Of a stretch of DNA of 64,000 nucleotides, positions 41,907-50,524 are shown one piece after another (within the stretch, counting starts at the first letter, position 1; every line of letters starts with the position of its first letter). Source of the stretch: JACVRW01 sp963808545 (GTDB taxonomy: Bacteria > Actinomycetota > Thermoleophilia > Solirubrobacterales > Thermoleophilaceae); assembly GCA_963808545.1 (NCBI GenBank), contig CAWEGB010000008.1:248001-312000 (forward strand). Direction: 5' to 3'. The notes under the pieces are model-generated. The model was not told the origin of the DNA, searched no databases, and was given only the letters and a program-made list of their open reading frames with translations. The position numbers were made by a program, and so were the translations under genes.

Positions 41907-44671
41907 GCGCCGAGCCGCTGGCCGAACCGCCCGTGCCGCCGTCCGATCCGGCCGGCACTGCACCCTCCGGAGGGCCGGGAGGCGGGCTGACCGGGCCCGG
42001 CGTGAGCGCCCCGACCCTGAGCGGCGCGGGTCGACGCTTCCTCTCGGACATCCTCGTGGAGCTGGGCTTCGTGGACCAGATCGCGGCCGATCAGGCCGTC
42101 GAATCGGCCCGCCGGCCCGGGATGACGCCCGAGAAGGTGCTGCTGGAGAGCGACCACATCACTGCGGACCAGCTGGCGCGGGCGCTGGCCGAGCGGTACG
42201 CGCTCGACCACATCGACCTCGACGAGTACCCGGTCGATCGCGCCGCGGCGAGGGTGCTCCGCGAAAGCGCGGCGCGTCGGTACCAGGCGGCGCCGATCGG
42301 GTTCACCGGCGACGGCGCCCTGATCGTGGCGATCGCCGATCCCACCGATTCGCTCGGCCTGAGCGATATCGCGGTGATGACCAAGCTGCCAGTCCGCCCG
42401 GCGGTGGCCGCGCGCGGCCAGATAGCCAAGCTGCTGGACGAGCTCGAGTTCATGGACGAGCCGCTCGCCGCCGGGCCGCACACGATCGGCACGCTGATCG
42501 TTCCTCCGGACGACGACCCCGGGCCGAGCGCCCCACTCGCCGCCATCCCGTCTGGCTCCGCGTCGTCGCCGCCCGACGGCAGGGTCGACAAGCTCGAAGG
42601 CCAGCTGTCGGCGATGCAGGACAAGCTCGCCGCCGCACGCGAGAAGCTCGCCGACGCGCACGACGCGCTGCGCGAGGAGCGCGACCGTGCGGCCACGGCG
42701 CTGCGGGAGGCGCAGGCCGGCGAGCGCGAGGAGGCTGACCGCCGGCGCTTGGCGGCGGTTGAGGATGCCCTGCGCGCGGAGCGTGCCAAGGCCGACGAGG
42801 CTCGCGCCCGCGTCCTCGACGAGGCTCTGCAGGCTGAGCGGGCCCGGACCGACAAGGCCCGTGCCGCGGCGATCGACGACACGCGCCGCGAGGAACGCGC
42901 CCGAGCGGAGAGCGCGCGGGCCGCGGCCGTGGCCGAGGCGCTTCAGGCCGAGCGCGCGAAGGCAGAGCAGGCGCGCACGGCGGCCGAGAAGAGCCGAGCC
43001 GACGCGGTGGCCCAGGCGGTGGAGAGCGAGCGCGCCCGAGCCGAGCGGGTCCAGGCCGCCGCCGTCGAGGAGGCGCTGAGCGCCGAGCGCAGCAAGACGG
43101 CGAAGCTGGTCGCACGCGCGGGCGAGGAAGCGACCGCGGCGGCGCGCGCCGAGGCCGAGCAGGGCCGCAAGGCGGCGCTCGACGAAGCGATGCGCGCCGA
43201 ACGCGACCAGGTCGAGAAGACGATTGCCGCGGCCCTCGACGACGCCATGCGCGCCGAGCGGGCGAAGGCCGACGAGACCGTCGCCGCCGCCGTGGACGAG
43301 GCGCTGCGTGCCGAGCGGGCCCGTCACGACAAGGCCCACGCTGCCGCCCTCGATGACGCGCTCCGGGCGGCGGACACCAAGGCAGAGCAGACGCGGGCCG
43401 CGGCCGTGGAGCAGGCCGTCCAGGCCCAGCGGGCCAAGGCCGAGAGCGCGCGCATCAAGGCCGTGGAGGAGGCGCTGAGCTCCGAACGCGCCAAGGCGGA
43501 GCAGGCCGCAGCCGCGGCCGAAGAAGTGCTGGAGGCCATGCGGGTGAAGCTGGAGCGTGAGCTGAGTGCCGAGCGCGCTCGACTCGCGGAGGATCTCGAG
43601 GCCGAGCGCGCCCGCACCGGCAGCGCGATCGATGCCGAGCGTGAGCGTCACCAGAAGGAGCTCGACGCACACGTCGCCCGCACCGACGATGCCGTCGAGG
43701 CGGAGCGGGCCGTAGCCGCCAAGGAGCTGGAGCACGAACGCGGCCGGCACAAGGAGGCGCTGGCGTCGGAGCAGGCTCGCAGCGCCGCCAAGCTGGCCAT
43801 GGAGGCCGAGCGTCAGGAGAGCGAGCTGGACGCCATGAGCGCCAAGCACGCCGCTGAGCTGGAAGCCGAGCGGGCTCGCCACGAGCTCCAGCTCGCGGCC
43901 GAGCGCACCCAGCACGTACAGGCCCTGGAGGACGCCCGTGCGTCGAACATCGACGCCGGCCGGCTCGCGGCGATCGAGCGTGAGCACACCGACCGGCTCG
44001 AGGCCGAGCGCGCCCGCCACGCCGAGGAGGCACAGGCGCTCCGAGCCGAGCTGGAGGCCGCCGAGGCCCAGAGGGATGAGTCGTCGGCCGAGGCCTCCGC
44101 GCGCCACCGCGAGGAGCTGGAGAAGGAGCGCGCCGCCCATCGGGAGCGCGACGCCGAGCTGCGCGACCAGCTGGCCGCCGAGCGCGCCCGCCGCGAAGAG
44201 CTCGAGGCGGGAGCCACGGGCTCGGCCGAGAGCCGCGAGCGCATCGCCAAGCTGGAAAAGCGCCTGGCCAAGGCGCACGCAAAGCTCGACCACGAGCGCT
44301 CGGCCGGCGGCGCCGAGCTCGATCGCCTGCGCGCCCAGCTCGACCTGCTGGCCGACGCGGACCGCCGCGCCGAGCAGGCCCGGGCCGAATGTGCGCGACT
44401 CCGGGGCGAGGGCGAGCGTCAGGCCGAGCTACAGGCCATGGGCGAGCGTGAGCTTCGCGACGAGCTGGAGTCGTCGCGCGAGGAGACCACCCGGCTCCGG
44501 GACAAGCTCAACGCGCTCCAGCAGCGCATCGCCGACGCCACCCGCGCCTTCGAGGCGATGGACTCGGCCGAGCGACGGCTCAACGAGATCGCGGAGAGCG
44601 CTGCCGCCGACGGCGCCGAAGCCGGGCCCGGCAGCGAAGCCCACTCCGAGACCGGCGTCGCCGGAAACTAG
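41903..44671 (+). CDS. MshEN-like domain fused to a very long repeat-built coiled coil
   Basis: This protein has 922 residues. Residues 1-42 are a P/G-rich leader. Residues 43-182 resemble the GspE/MshE N-terminal (MshEN) domain: FLSDILVELGFVDQIAADQA, HITADQLARALAERYALDHI, RRYQAAPIGFTGDGALIVAI ADPTD. The R and G of the c-di-GMP signature RLGxx read F and S here. Residues 228-870 are continuous coiled coil: thirteen 19-residue units (287-540) and twelve 11-residue units (554-685), then less regular heptad-like helix. The tail is acidic. No ATPase domain follows, unlike GspE. I infer a long filamentous or spacer protein tethered through a nucleotide-sensing head; its function is unknown. Confidence 0.85.
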   Translation: MSAEPLAEPPVPPSDPAGTAPSGGPGGGLTGPGVSAPTLSGAGRRFLSDILVELGFVDQIAADQAVESARRPGMTPEKVLLESDHITADQLARALAERYALDHIDLDEYPVDRAAARVLRESAARRYQAAPIGFTGDGALIVAIADPTDSLGLSDIAVMTKLPVRPAVAARGQIAKLLDELEFMDEPLAAGPHTIGTLIVPPDDDPGPSAPLAAIPSGSASSPPDGRVDKLEGQLSAMQDKLAAAREKLADAHDALREERDRAATALREAQAGEREEADRRRLAAVEDALRAERAKADEARARVLDEALQAERARTDKARAAAIDDTRREERARAESARAAAVAEALQAERAKAEQARTAAEKSRADAVAQAVESERARAERVQAAAVEEALSAERSKTAKLVARAGEEATAAARAEAEQGRKAALDEAMRAERDQVEKTIAAALDDAMRAERAKADETVAAAVDEALRAERARHDKAHAAALDDALRAADTKAEQTRAAAVEQAVQAQRAKAESARIKAVEEALSSERAKAEQAAAAAEEVLEAMRVKLERELSAERARLAEDLEAERARTGSAIDAERERHQKELDAHVARTDDAVEAERAVAAKELEHERGRHKEALASEQARSAAKLAMEAERQESELDAMSAKHAAELEAERARHELQLAAERTQHVQALEDARASNIDAGRLAAIEREHTDRLEAERARHAEEAQALRAELEAAEAQRDESSAEASARHREELEKERAAHRERDAELRDQLAAERARREELEAGATGSAESRERIAKLEKRLAKAHAKLDHERSAGGAELDRLRAQLDLLADADRRAEQARAECARLRGEGERQAELQAMGERELRDELESSREETTRLRDKLNALQQRIADATRAFEAMDSAERRLNEIAESAAADGAEAGPGSEAHSETGVAGN
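42761..43522 (+). repeat. Thirteen tandem 57-bp units encoding 19-residue repeats
   Basis: Units read like DEALRAERAKADEARAAAV. They occupy residues 287-305, 306-324, 325-343, 344-362, then a 7-residue insertion (363-369), then nine units from 370 to 540. The E-R-A-(K/R) core and the AA-V/L end are kept. A period of 19 residues over five turns (3.8 per turn) is a nonadecad, not a heptad. Confidence 0.8.
43562..43957 (+). repeat. Twelve tandem 33-bp units encoding 11-residue repeats
   Basis: Residues 554-685 split without gaps into twelve 11-mers, each starting with L, I or V, such as LEAERARHELQ, IDAERERHQKE and LEHERGRHKEA. The period is that of hendecad coiled coils (11 residues over three turns). 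The repeat starts 13 residues after the last 19-mer. Confidence 0.8.
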
Positions 44672-44673
44672 CG

Positions 44674-45993
44674 TCAGCCCAGGCGCGCGAGCAGCCGCTC
44701 TTGGCCGGCCAGCGTCGTGCTGGTGGCCGAGTCGATCTGCACGTCGGTGGTCTCCCCCGGCGCGGCCACGCCGGTGAAGTTGACCGTCTTGTTGTGCTCG
44801 GTGCGCCCGCGCAGCTTCGCCGGATCGGTGCGCGACGGACCCTCCACCAGCACCGGGAGCGTGCGCCCCACGAAACGCTGAGCCCGGTCGGCGGCGTGAT
44901 GCTGCACCAGATCGACCAGCCGTCCCATCCGCTCGCTGGCGACGTCGTGCGGGATCTGCCCGTCGAGGCTCGCCGCCTCGGTGTCGCGCCGGGGCGAGTA
45001 GATGAACGTGAACGCGGAGTCGTAGCGGACCTCGTCCACCACCTCGAGGGTCTCGCGAAAGTCATCCTCGGTCTCGCCGGGAAAGCCGACGATGATGTCC
45101 GTGGTGAGCGAGCAATCGGGCACGAGCTCGCGGATCATGGCCACGCGCTCGAGGTAGCGCTCCCTGCCGTAGGTGCGCCGCATCGCCTTCAGCACCCGGC
45201 TCGAGCCCGACTGCAGTGGAAGGTGGATGTGCGAGCAGACCGAGGGCAGCTCCGCGTGGGCGAGGATCACGTCCTCGCGAATGTCCTTGGGATGAGGGCT
45301 CGTATACCTGATGCGCTCCACTCCGTCGACGGCGTCTATGAGAGAGAGAAGCTCGGCGAAGCTGGTTTTCGCCCCCCTCGGAAGATCGCGCCCGTAGGAG
45401 CAGACGTTCTGGCCCAGCAGCGTGATCTCCTTGACGCCTTCCGAGGCGACCCGCTCGACCTCGGCCACCAGCTCGAGGGCCGGCCGCGAGACCTCGCGGC
45501 CGCGGGTCGACGGAACGATGCAGTAGGAGCAGGCGCAGTTGCAGCCCACGCTGATCTGGACCCAGGCCTGGAACTCGCGCTGCCTCTTCATCGGCAGATG
45601 GCCGGTGAAGCCCTCGAACTCGAAGAAACCCTGGGCGGTGAGGCTGTCGCTGGTCAGGAACTCCGCGAGCTTGTGCACCTGCCCCGGCCCGAAGGCCACA
45701 TCCACGAACGGGAACTGCTCGAACACCCGTTCCTTCATCGACTGCGACCAGCAGCCTCCGATACCGATCACGCGCTCCGGGTCCTCCCCCTTGAGGCGCT
45801 TGGCCTCGCCAAGGTGGCCGACGAGTCGGTTGTCGGCCTTCTCGCGAATCGAGCAGGTGTTGAACAGGATCAGGTCGGCTCCGTCGCGGTGTTCGACCTC
45901 GGTGTAGCCCAGCGAGTCGAGCATGCCCTTCATGCGCTCCGAGTCGTGCTCGTTCATCTGGCACCCGAACGTGGTGAGGTGGTACCGCTTCAC
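44674..45993 (-). CDS. miaB: tRNA-2-methylthio-N6-dimethylallyladenosine synthase
   Basis: This 439-residue protein has an N-terminal UPF0004 domain with cysteines in TFGCQMNEHDSE, FNTCSIREKA and GIGGCWSQSM. The radical-SAM CxxxCxxC appears as GCNCACSYCIVPSTRGREVS, and a C-terminal TRAM domain runs from about 370. It adds the methylthio group to i6A37 made by MiaA. GTG 45993 begins the family similarity (KRYHLTTFGCQ). It converges on the coiled-coil gene with a 2-nt gap. Confidence 0.95.
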   Translation of the reverse strand: MKRYHLTTFGCQMNEHDSERMKGMLDSLGYTEVEHRDGADLILFNTCSIREKADNRLVGHLGEAKRLKGEDPERVIGIGGCWSQSMKERVFEQFPFVDVAFGPGQVHKLAEFLTSDSLTAQGFFEFEGFTGHLPMKRQREFQAWVQISVGCNCACSYCIVPSTRGREVSRPALELVAEVERVASEGVKEITLLGQNVCSYGRDLPRGAKTSFAELLSLIDAVDGVERIRYTSPHPKDIREDVILAHAELPSVCSHIHLPLQSGSSRVLKAMRRTYGRERYLERVAMIRELVPDCSLTTDIIVGFPGETEDDFRETLEVVDEVRYDSAFTFIYSPRRDTEAASLDGQIPHDVASERMGRLVDLVQHHAADRAQRFVGRTLPVLVEGPSRTDPAKLRGRTEHNKTVNFTGVAAPGETTDVQIDSATSTTLAGQERLLARLG

Positions 45994-46018
45994 GCCGGTC
46001 GAGGATAGCCTGGGCACG

Positions 46019-46363
46019 ATGGTGAGGGCGCGGGTCACGGCACTCTGCACCGGGCTGCCGGAGGTCGAGGCCGAGGCCGCTCAGCACGTGGGCTTCACGG
46101 TCCGCGGCAAGCGCTTTGCCTGGTATCTCGAGGACCACCACGGGGACGGCCGGGTGGCCCTCAACTGCAAGGCACCGCCTGGCCGCAACAGCGAGCTGGC
46201 GGCGGAGCATCCCCAGCGCTTCTTCATACCGGCCTATCTGGGCAAGCGTGGATGGGTCGGGCTCTACCTCGACAGCGAACGGATCGACTGGGACGAGGTC
46301 GAGCGCCTCATCGTCGATGCGTACCGCATGACCGCACCGCGACGCCTGTCGGAGCGCCTCTAG
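46019..46363 (+). CDS. MmcQ/YjbR family protein
   Basis: This 114-residue protein has the YjbR pattern VTALCTGLPEVEAEAAQHVG, FTVRGKRFAWYLEDHHGDGR, then VALNCKAPPG, FFIPAYLGKRGWVGLYLDSE and IDWDEVERLIVDAYRMTAP. The fold (CyaY-like) is known, but the function is not. ATG 46019 and GTG 46022 are both possible starts. It is divergent from miaB by 25 nt and overlaps the converging gene by 4 nt. Confidence 0.88.
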   Translation: MVRARVTALCTGLPEVEAEAAQHVGFTVRGKRFAWYLEDHHGDGRVALNCKAPPGRNSELAAEHPQRFFIPAYLGKRGWVGLYLDSERIDWDEVERLIVDAYRMTAPRRLSERL

Positions 46364-46893
46364 CCGGACGCCCGCTCGGCCAGGTCCGGATAGCGGACGA
46401 CGAACCCGTGCTCGTCAAGCTCCAGTTCGGCCGTGAAGTCGTGATCGAGGCCGACATAGCGGACGACGCCGTCCGACACCGGCTCGTAGCGTTGCTCCGA
46501 GCGCAGCACCTCCAGGTCGGGAACCGAGACCCAGGCCATCACGTGGTCGGCGGCCTCCTGCCCGAGCCGGCGCGCCGGCATGAAGTTGGTGAGCGGCGAC
46601 AGGGCGAGATCGCAGTCCAGCGCCCCCTCGACGTGTGACAGCGGCCGGCCGCTGCCTGACCAGGTGCCGTCCGGCTCGCGCACGAGATCGAGTGCGCCTT
46701 CACCGGCGGCGGTTTCGGCGTGCGCCACCAGCCGGCGCGTGACCAGGCCGGGGTCGGTGGTCAGCTCGTAGTGAAGCCGGTGCCCGCGCCCGATCTGCAC
46801 TCCCCGGGCGCTCAGCCCCTCCTCGTTCAGCTCGACGGTGCACGACTCCGCCCGCCACTCGTCGAGTCCTCGCCACACGTAGAACAGCCGCAT
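46360..46893 (-). CDS. Putative glycolipid-binding protein (PF06475/DUF1089-type)
   Basis: This 177-residue protein follows the family outline: YVWRGLDEWRAESCTVELNE, HYELTTDPGLVTRRL, DLALSPLTNFMPARRLGQEA, VMAWVSVPDLEVLRSEQRYE, and RYVGLDHDFTAELELDEHGF with VVRYPDL. A beta barrel with a hydrophobic ligand is predicted for the family. It lies 36 nt downstream of rny on the same strand. Confidence 0.8.
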   Translation of the reverse strand: MRLFYVWRGLDEWRAESCTVELNEEGLSARGVQIGRGHRLHYELTTDPGLVTRRLVAHAETAAGEGALDLVREPDGTWSGSGRPLSHVEGALDCDLALSPLTNFMPARRLGQEAADHVMAWVSVPDLEVLRSEQRYEPVSDGVVRYVGLDHDFTAELELDEHGFVVRYPDLAERASG

Positions 46894-46929
46894 CTCACTC
46901 CGTGGGCGGCCCGGCTCTGGCGTTACGAC

Positions 46930-48426
46930 CTACTTCGCGTAGTCGGTGGCCCGGCTCTCGCGGATCACGGTCACCTTGATCTGTCCGGGGTATTCGAGCT
47001 CCTTCTCCACGTCGCGGGCGATCTGATGGGAGAGCAGGGCGGCCGCGTCGTCGTCGATCGCCTCCGGCTGCACGATCACCCGGATCTCGCGGCCGGCGTG
47101 CATGGCGTAGACCTTGTCGACGCCCTCGTGTCGGGTGGCGATCGCCTCGAGCTCGTGCAGGCGCTTGACGTACTGCTCGAGCGACTCCCCGCGCGCCCCC
47201 GGCCGGGCTCCTGACAGCGCGTCGACCACCTGAACGATCACCGCCTCGACGGTCTGGAGCTCCACCTCGTTGTGGTGTGCCTCCATGGCGTGGGCCACCG
47301 CCTCGGATTCCTTGTAGCGGCGAGCCAGCTCTCCCCCGACCAGCGCGTGGGGTCCCTCGGTCTCGTGGGAGACCGACTTGCCGATGTCGTGCAACAGCGC
47401 CGCGCGGGCCGCCACGCGCGGGTCCGCGCCGAGCTCCTCGGCGAGCATGGAGGCCAGCCGGGCGCACTCGATCGAATGGTGCAGCACGTTCTGCCCGTAG
47501 CTGGTGCGAAAGCGCAACCTGCCGAGCAGCTTGACCAGCTCCGGGTGGATCGACCCGACGTTGGCCTCGAACACGGCCTGCTCGCCCACCTCGACCACGT
47601 GCTGGTCGATGTCCGACCGGGACTGGAGATAGGCCTCCTCGATCCGCGCCGGATGGATGCGGCCGTCCTGGAGAAGTCGTTCGAGGGTCAGCCGCGCGAT
47701 CTCACGCCGCACGCCGTCGAAGCCCGAGAGCAGAACGGCGCCTGGGGTGTCGTCGATGATGAAGTCGATCCCGGTCAGGGTCTCGAGCGCACGGATGTTG
47801 CGGCCCTCGCGGCCGATGATCCGGCCCTTGAGTTCGTCCGACTTGAGCTCGACCACGGACACGGTCGTCTCCACGGCGTGACTGGAGGCCACCCGCTGCA
47901 TCACTGCGGCGAGGATGCTCCGGGCGCGGCGATCGGCGTCGTGGCGGGTCTCCTCCTCGACCTGGCGAATCAGGCGGGCGCTCTCGTGCCGCAGTTCGTC
48001 CTCCAGCTCGCGCATGAGGATCTGCTTGGCCTGGCCGGCGCTGAGCCCGGCCACGCGCTCGAGCTCACGCACCTGTTTGCTCTTGGCCTGCTTGAGCTCC
48101 TCGCGGGCGTGATCGAGGTTGCGGCCGCGGTCCTCCAGCGAGCGCTCGCGTTCGGCGAGCTTCTGACTCAACGCCTCGAGGGAGCTCTCCCTGGCGTGCA
48201 GACGCTCCTCCTGCCGGGCGATCTCGGTGCGCCGGGCCACCAGCTCCTCCTCGAGGCCGTCCCGGCGCCCCTGCCCCTTGGACTCTGGCGCGGTCACTCC
48301 GTCCCGCGCCACCACTGCGCCTCCGCCTGCCTGCACTGCGCGTGGCCGCTGCACGAGCATCACCACCGCCACCGCGACCGCCAGCGCGACTCCTGCCGCG
48401 ATCAGCCCCGTCAGAAGGATGTCCAT
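46930..48426 (-). CDS. rny: Ribonuclease Y
   Basis: This 498-residue protein has an N-terminal TM anchor (LTGLIAAGVALAVAVAVVML) and a coiled coil (about 58-180). A KH domain at about 195-260 shows LKGRIIGREGRNIRALETLT GID. The HD domain has HSIECARLASMLAEELGAD, LLHDIGKSVSHE and AMEAHHNEVE. RNase Y starts mRNA decay by endonucleolytic cuts at the membrane. RNase J is also present at 60465-62123. Confidence 0.95.
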   Translation of the reverse strand: MDILLTGLIAAGVALAVAVAVVMLVQRPRAVQAGGGAVVARDGVTAPESKGQGRRDGLEEELVARRTEIARQEERLHARESSLEALSQKLAERERSLEDRGRNLDHAREELKQAKSKQVRELERVAGLSAGQAKQILMRELEDELRHESARLIRQVEEETRHDADRRARSILAAVMQRVASSHAVETTVSVVELKSDELKGRIIGREGRNIRALETLTGIDFIIDDTPGAVLLSGFDGVRREIARLTLERLLQDGRIHPARIEEAYLQSRSDIDQHVVEVGEQAVFEANVGSIHPELVKLLGRLRFRTSYGQNVLHHSIECARLASMLAEELGADPRVAARAALLHDIGKSVSHETEGPHALVGGELARRYKESEAVAHAMEAHHNEVELQTVEAVIVQVVDALSGARPGARGESLEQYVKRLHELEAIATRHEGVDKVYAMHAGREIRVIVQPEAIDDDAAALLSHQIARDVEKELEYPGQIKVTVIRESRATDYAK

Positions 48427-48757
48427 TTCCGATGTCCTCTCGTTCCGGCGCAGGGCGCCGGTCTCAGCCTCAAATGGGGTGAGCGGTGCGGCTCATTCGC
48501 CGCAAGACATCAGACGTCGCCGGGCGGGCACCGTCCCGAACGGAAGGTGCCGACTGCCGTTCAAGGCCCCTCTCGAATGCCCCCTTCGAGAGCCCGGTTG
48601 CGTGTGTTCGGAGATACGGTCAAGGGAAAATCAGGCGATTTGCTCGTCTTTTGTCTCACGGCGGCCGTGCCGGCCGCGTTCACATGAGGGTAACCCTCGC
48701 GGCGAGGCCCCGCAACCACCGCAGCACGCCACCCGGCGCCGCCCCGGCGACAGCCGG
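48427..48757. other. recX-rny intergenic region with several hairpins
   Basis: This 331-nt stretch has no credible ORF but four inverted repeats: GGCACC/GGTGCC (48527-48551), CTCTCGAA/TTCGAGAG (48570-48592), GCGGCC/GGCCGC (48661-48677) and GAGGGT-A-ACCCTC (48686-48698). The last two lie just after recX on the minus strand and may terminate it. The others lie in the rny leader and may be regulatory, since rny mRNAs can be self-controlled in other bacteria. No T-runs are present. Confidence 0.5.
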
Positions 48758-49267
48758 TCAGGCCGCCTCGGAGCCGCGCTCGAGCGCCCGCACGGCGTCG
48801 TAGGCGATCTCCGGCGAGTACCCGCGCCGCACGAGCAGGCGCCACGCCCGGTCTCGCTCGCGGTCGTCGCGAGGCGGATCGCGGAAGCGCCGCTCGAGCA
48901 GCGTCATGGCCGTGCCGAGCTCGGCCTGCCGGTCGCGGTCGCAGAGCGCGGCCTCGATGAGCTCGGGCGGGACGCCTCGCCGCTGCAGGTCCCTCGCGAT
49001 GCGCTCGCTGCCCCACTGCTCGAGCTCGCGCTTGTCCTCGGCGAACTGGCACGCGTAGCGGGCATCATCGAGAAAGCCGCTGCCGCTCAGCTCCTCGACG
49101 GCGAAGTCGATCGCGAGCGGATCGACCCGCTTGCGCTCCAGGCAGGTACGCAACTCGGCCACCGTGCGCTCCCGGCGCCCAACCGCCCTGTAGGCGAGGT
49201 CAACAGCTCGCTCGGTCTCGGAGCGCCCCGCCGGAGGGACCGTCGCCTCGAGTTCGAACTCGTCCAT
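48758..49267 (-). CDS. recX: RecA regulatory protein RecX
   Basis: This 169-residue helical protein of three-helix repeats has AVDLAYRAVGRRERTVAELR and RVDPLAIDFAVEELSGSGFL DD. These are followed by YACQFAEDKRELEQWGSERI and ARDLQRRGVPPELIEAAL. RecX binds RecA filaments and limits recombinase activity. It starts 24 nt after the recA stop, the usual recA-recX arrangement. Confidence 0.92.
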   Translation of the reverse strand: MDEFELEATVPPAGRSETERAVDLAYRAVGRRERTVAELRTCLERKRVDPLAIDFAVEELSGSGFLDDARYACQFAEDKRELEQWGSERIARDLQRRGVPPELIEAALCDRDRQAELGTAMTLLERRFRDPPRDDRERDRAWRLLVRRGYSPEIAYDAVRALERGSEAA

Positions 49268-49291
49268 GCCGAGGTCGCCGAACTTGCCCCG

Positions 49292-50404
49292 CTAGGCGGC
49301 CTCGCGTTCCTGTCCGCCCGGCGGGGGGGCTTCCTCTTCCCCGGGGGCGTCGGCCTTCTCCGGCTCGACCGCCGCCAGCGCCGCGCCGGCGGGCTCGACG
49401 CCGAGGGCGGCGTAGATCTTGCCCTCGATCTCGAGCGCCACCTGAGGGTTCTCGCGCAGGTAGCCCTTCACGTTGTTGCGGCCCTGCCCCAGGCGCTCCT
49501 CGCCGTAGGAGAAGAACGAGCCCGACTTCTGGACGATGCCGTGCTCGATCCCCAGGTCGAGGATGCAGCCCTCGGAGCTGATGCCCTGGCCGTACTCGAT
49601 GTCGAACTCGGCCTGACGGAACGGGGCCGCGACCTTGTTCTTGACCACCTTTACGCGCACGCGGTTGCCGATGGCCTCGGTGCCCTCCTTGAGCGTCTCG
49701 ATGCGGCGGATGTCGAGCCGCTGGGACGAATAGAACTTGAGCGCGCGGCCGCCGGGCTGCGTCTCCGGGCTACCGAACATCACCCCCACCTTCTCGCGGA
49801 TCTGGTTGGTGAAGATGCAGAGCGTGTTGGCCCGGTTGAGGTTTCCGGCCAGCTTGCGCATCGCCTGGGACATCATGCGCGCCTGGAGGCCGACCGTCTG
49901 GTCGCCCATCTGGCCCTCGAGCTCGGCCTTGGGCGTGAGCGCGGCCACCGAATCGATCGCGACGATGTCCACGGCTCCCGACCGGATCAGCAGATCGGCG
50001 ATCTCGAGCGCCTGCTCACCGTGATCGGGCTGCGAGACCAGAAGCTCGTCCACGTCCACACCGATCCGCTTGGCGTAGGCGGGATCCATCGCGTGCTCGG
50101 CGTCGATGAAGGCGCAGATGCCGCCCATCTTCTGGGCGTTGGCCAGCACGTGGTAGAGGAGCGTCGTCTTGCCGGACGACTCGGGCCCGAACACCTCGAC
50201 GATCCGTCCACGTGGGACGCCGCCCACGCCCAGCGCCAGGTCGAGCGACAGCGCGCCGGTGGGTACGGCCGCCACCTTGACCTGGTAGGCGTCGTCTCCC
50301 ATCTTCATGATCGAGCCCTGCCCGAACTGGCGCTCGATCTGGGTTAGGGCACCCTTGAGCGCCGCCTCGCGCGCCTGGGCGGCCTTCTGCTGCTCCTTGT
50401 CCAT
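49292..50404 (-). CDS. recA: Recombinase A
   Basis: This 370-residue, full-length protein has the Walker A loop GPESSGKTTLLYHVLANAQK, the FIDAEHAMDP region, Walker B VDIVAIDSVAAL, loop L1 with QMGDQTVGLQARMMSQAMRK, NQIREKVGVMFGSPETQPGG, and an acidic C-terminal tail. It forms ATP-dependent filaments for strand exchange and LexA cleavage. A GAGGAGAAACAGC leader precedes the ATG, and a near-consensus SOS box lies 48 nt upstream. Confidence 0.97.
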   Translation of the reverse strand: MDKEQQKAAQAREAALKGALTQIERQFGQGSIMKMGDDAYQVKVAAVPTGALSLDLALGVGGVPRGRIVEVFGPESSGKTTLLYHVLANAQKMGGICAFIDAEHAMDPAYAKRIGVDVDELLVSQPDHGEQALEIADLLIRSGAVDIVAIDSVAALTPKAELEGQMGDQTVGLQARMMSQAMRKLAGNLNRANTLCIFTNQIREKVGVMFGSPETQPGGRALKFYSSQRLDIRRIETLKEGTEAIGNRVRVKVVKNKVAAPFRQAEFDIEYGQGISSEGCILDLGIEHGIVQKSGSFFSYGEERLGQGRNNVKGYLRENPQVALEIEGKIYAALGVEPAGAALAAVEPEKADAPGEEEAPPPGGQEREAA

Positions 50405-50451
50405 GCTGTTTCTCCTCGAAGCTCTAGAGGGTCACAAGCTAAGAGCGCGCC

Positions 50452-50465
50452 CGGACAGATGTTCG
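50452..50465 (-). promoter_or_regulatory. Candidate LexA (SOS) box upstream of recA
   Basis: Read on the minus strand it is CGAACATCTGTCCG. The actinobacterial SOS box is CGAAC-N4-GTTCG, so this matches nine of ten fixed positions. It lies between recA and the divergent nitroreductase-like gene at 50525 and could serve either. LexA control of recA is well known in the phylum. Confidence 0.55.
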
Positions 50466-50524
50466 CCCCGGGAACGCCGTGACCGCAACGGCGGTCTGGT
50501 AGAAGAAGCGAGCGAGGACCTGCG

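Noticed and set aside
42761..43957. Tandem DNA repeats that could be mistaken for a CRISPR array
   Set aside because: The units are 57 and 33 bp, contiguous without spacers, and in frame within one coding sequence.
41819..44293. Open minus-strand frame of 824 residues antisense to the coiled-coil gene
   Set aside because: It is leucine/glycine-rich shadow translation caused by the repeated GC-rich codons of the plus-strand gene and has no domain.
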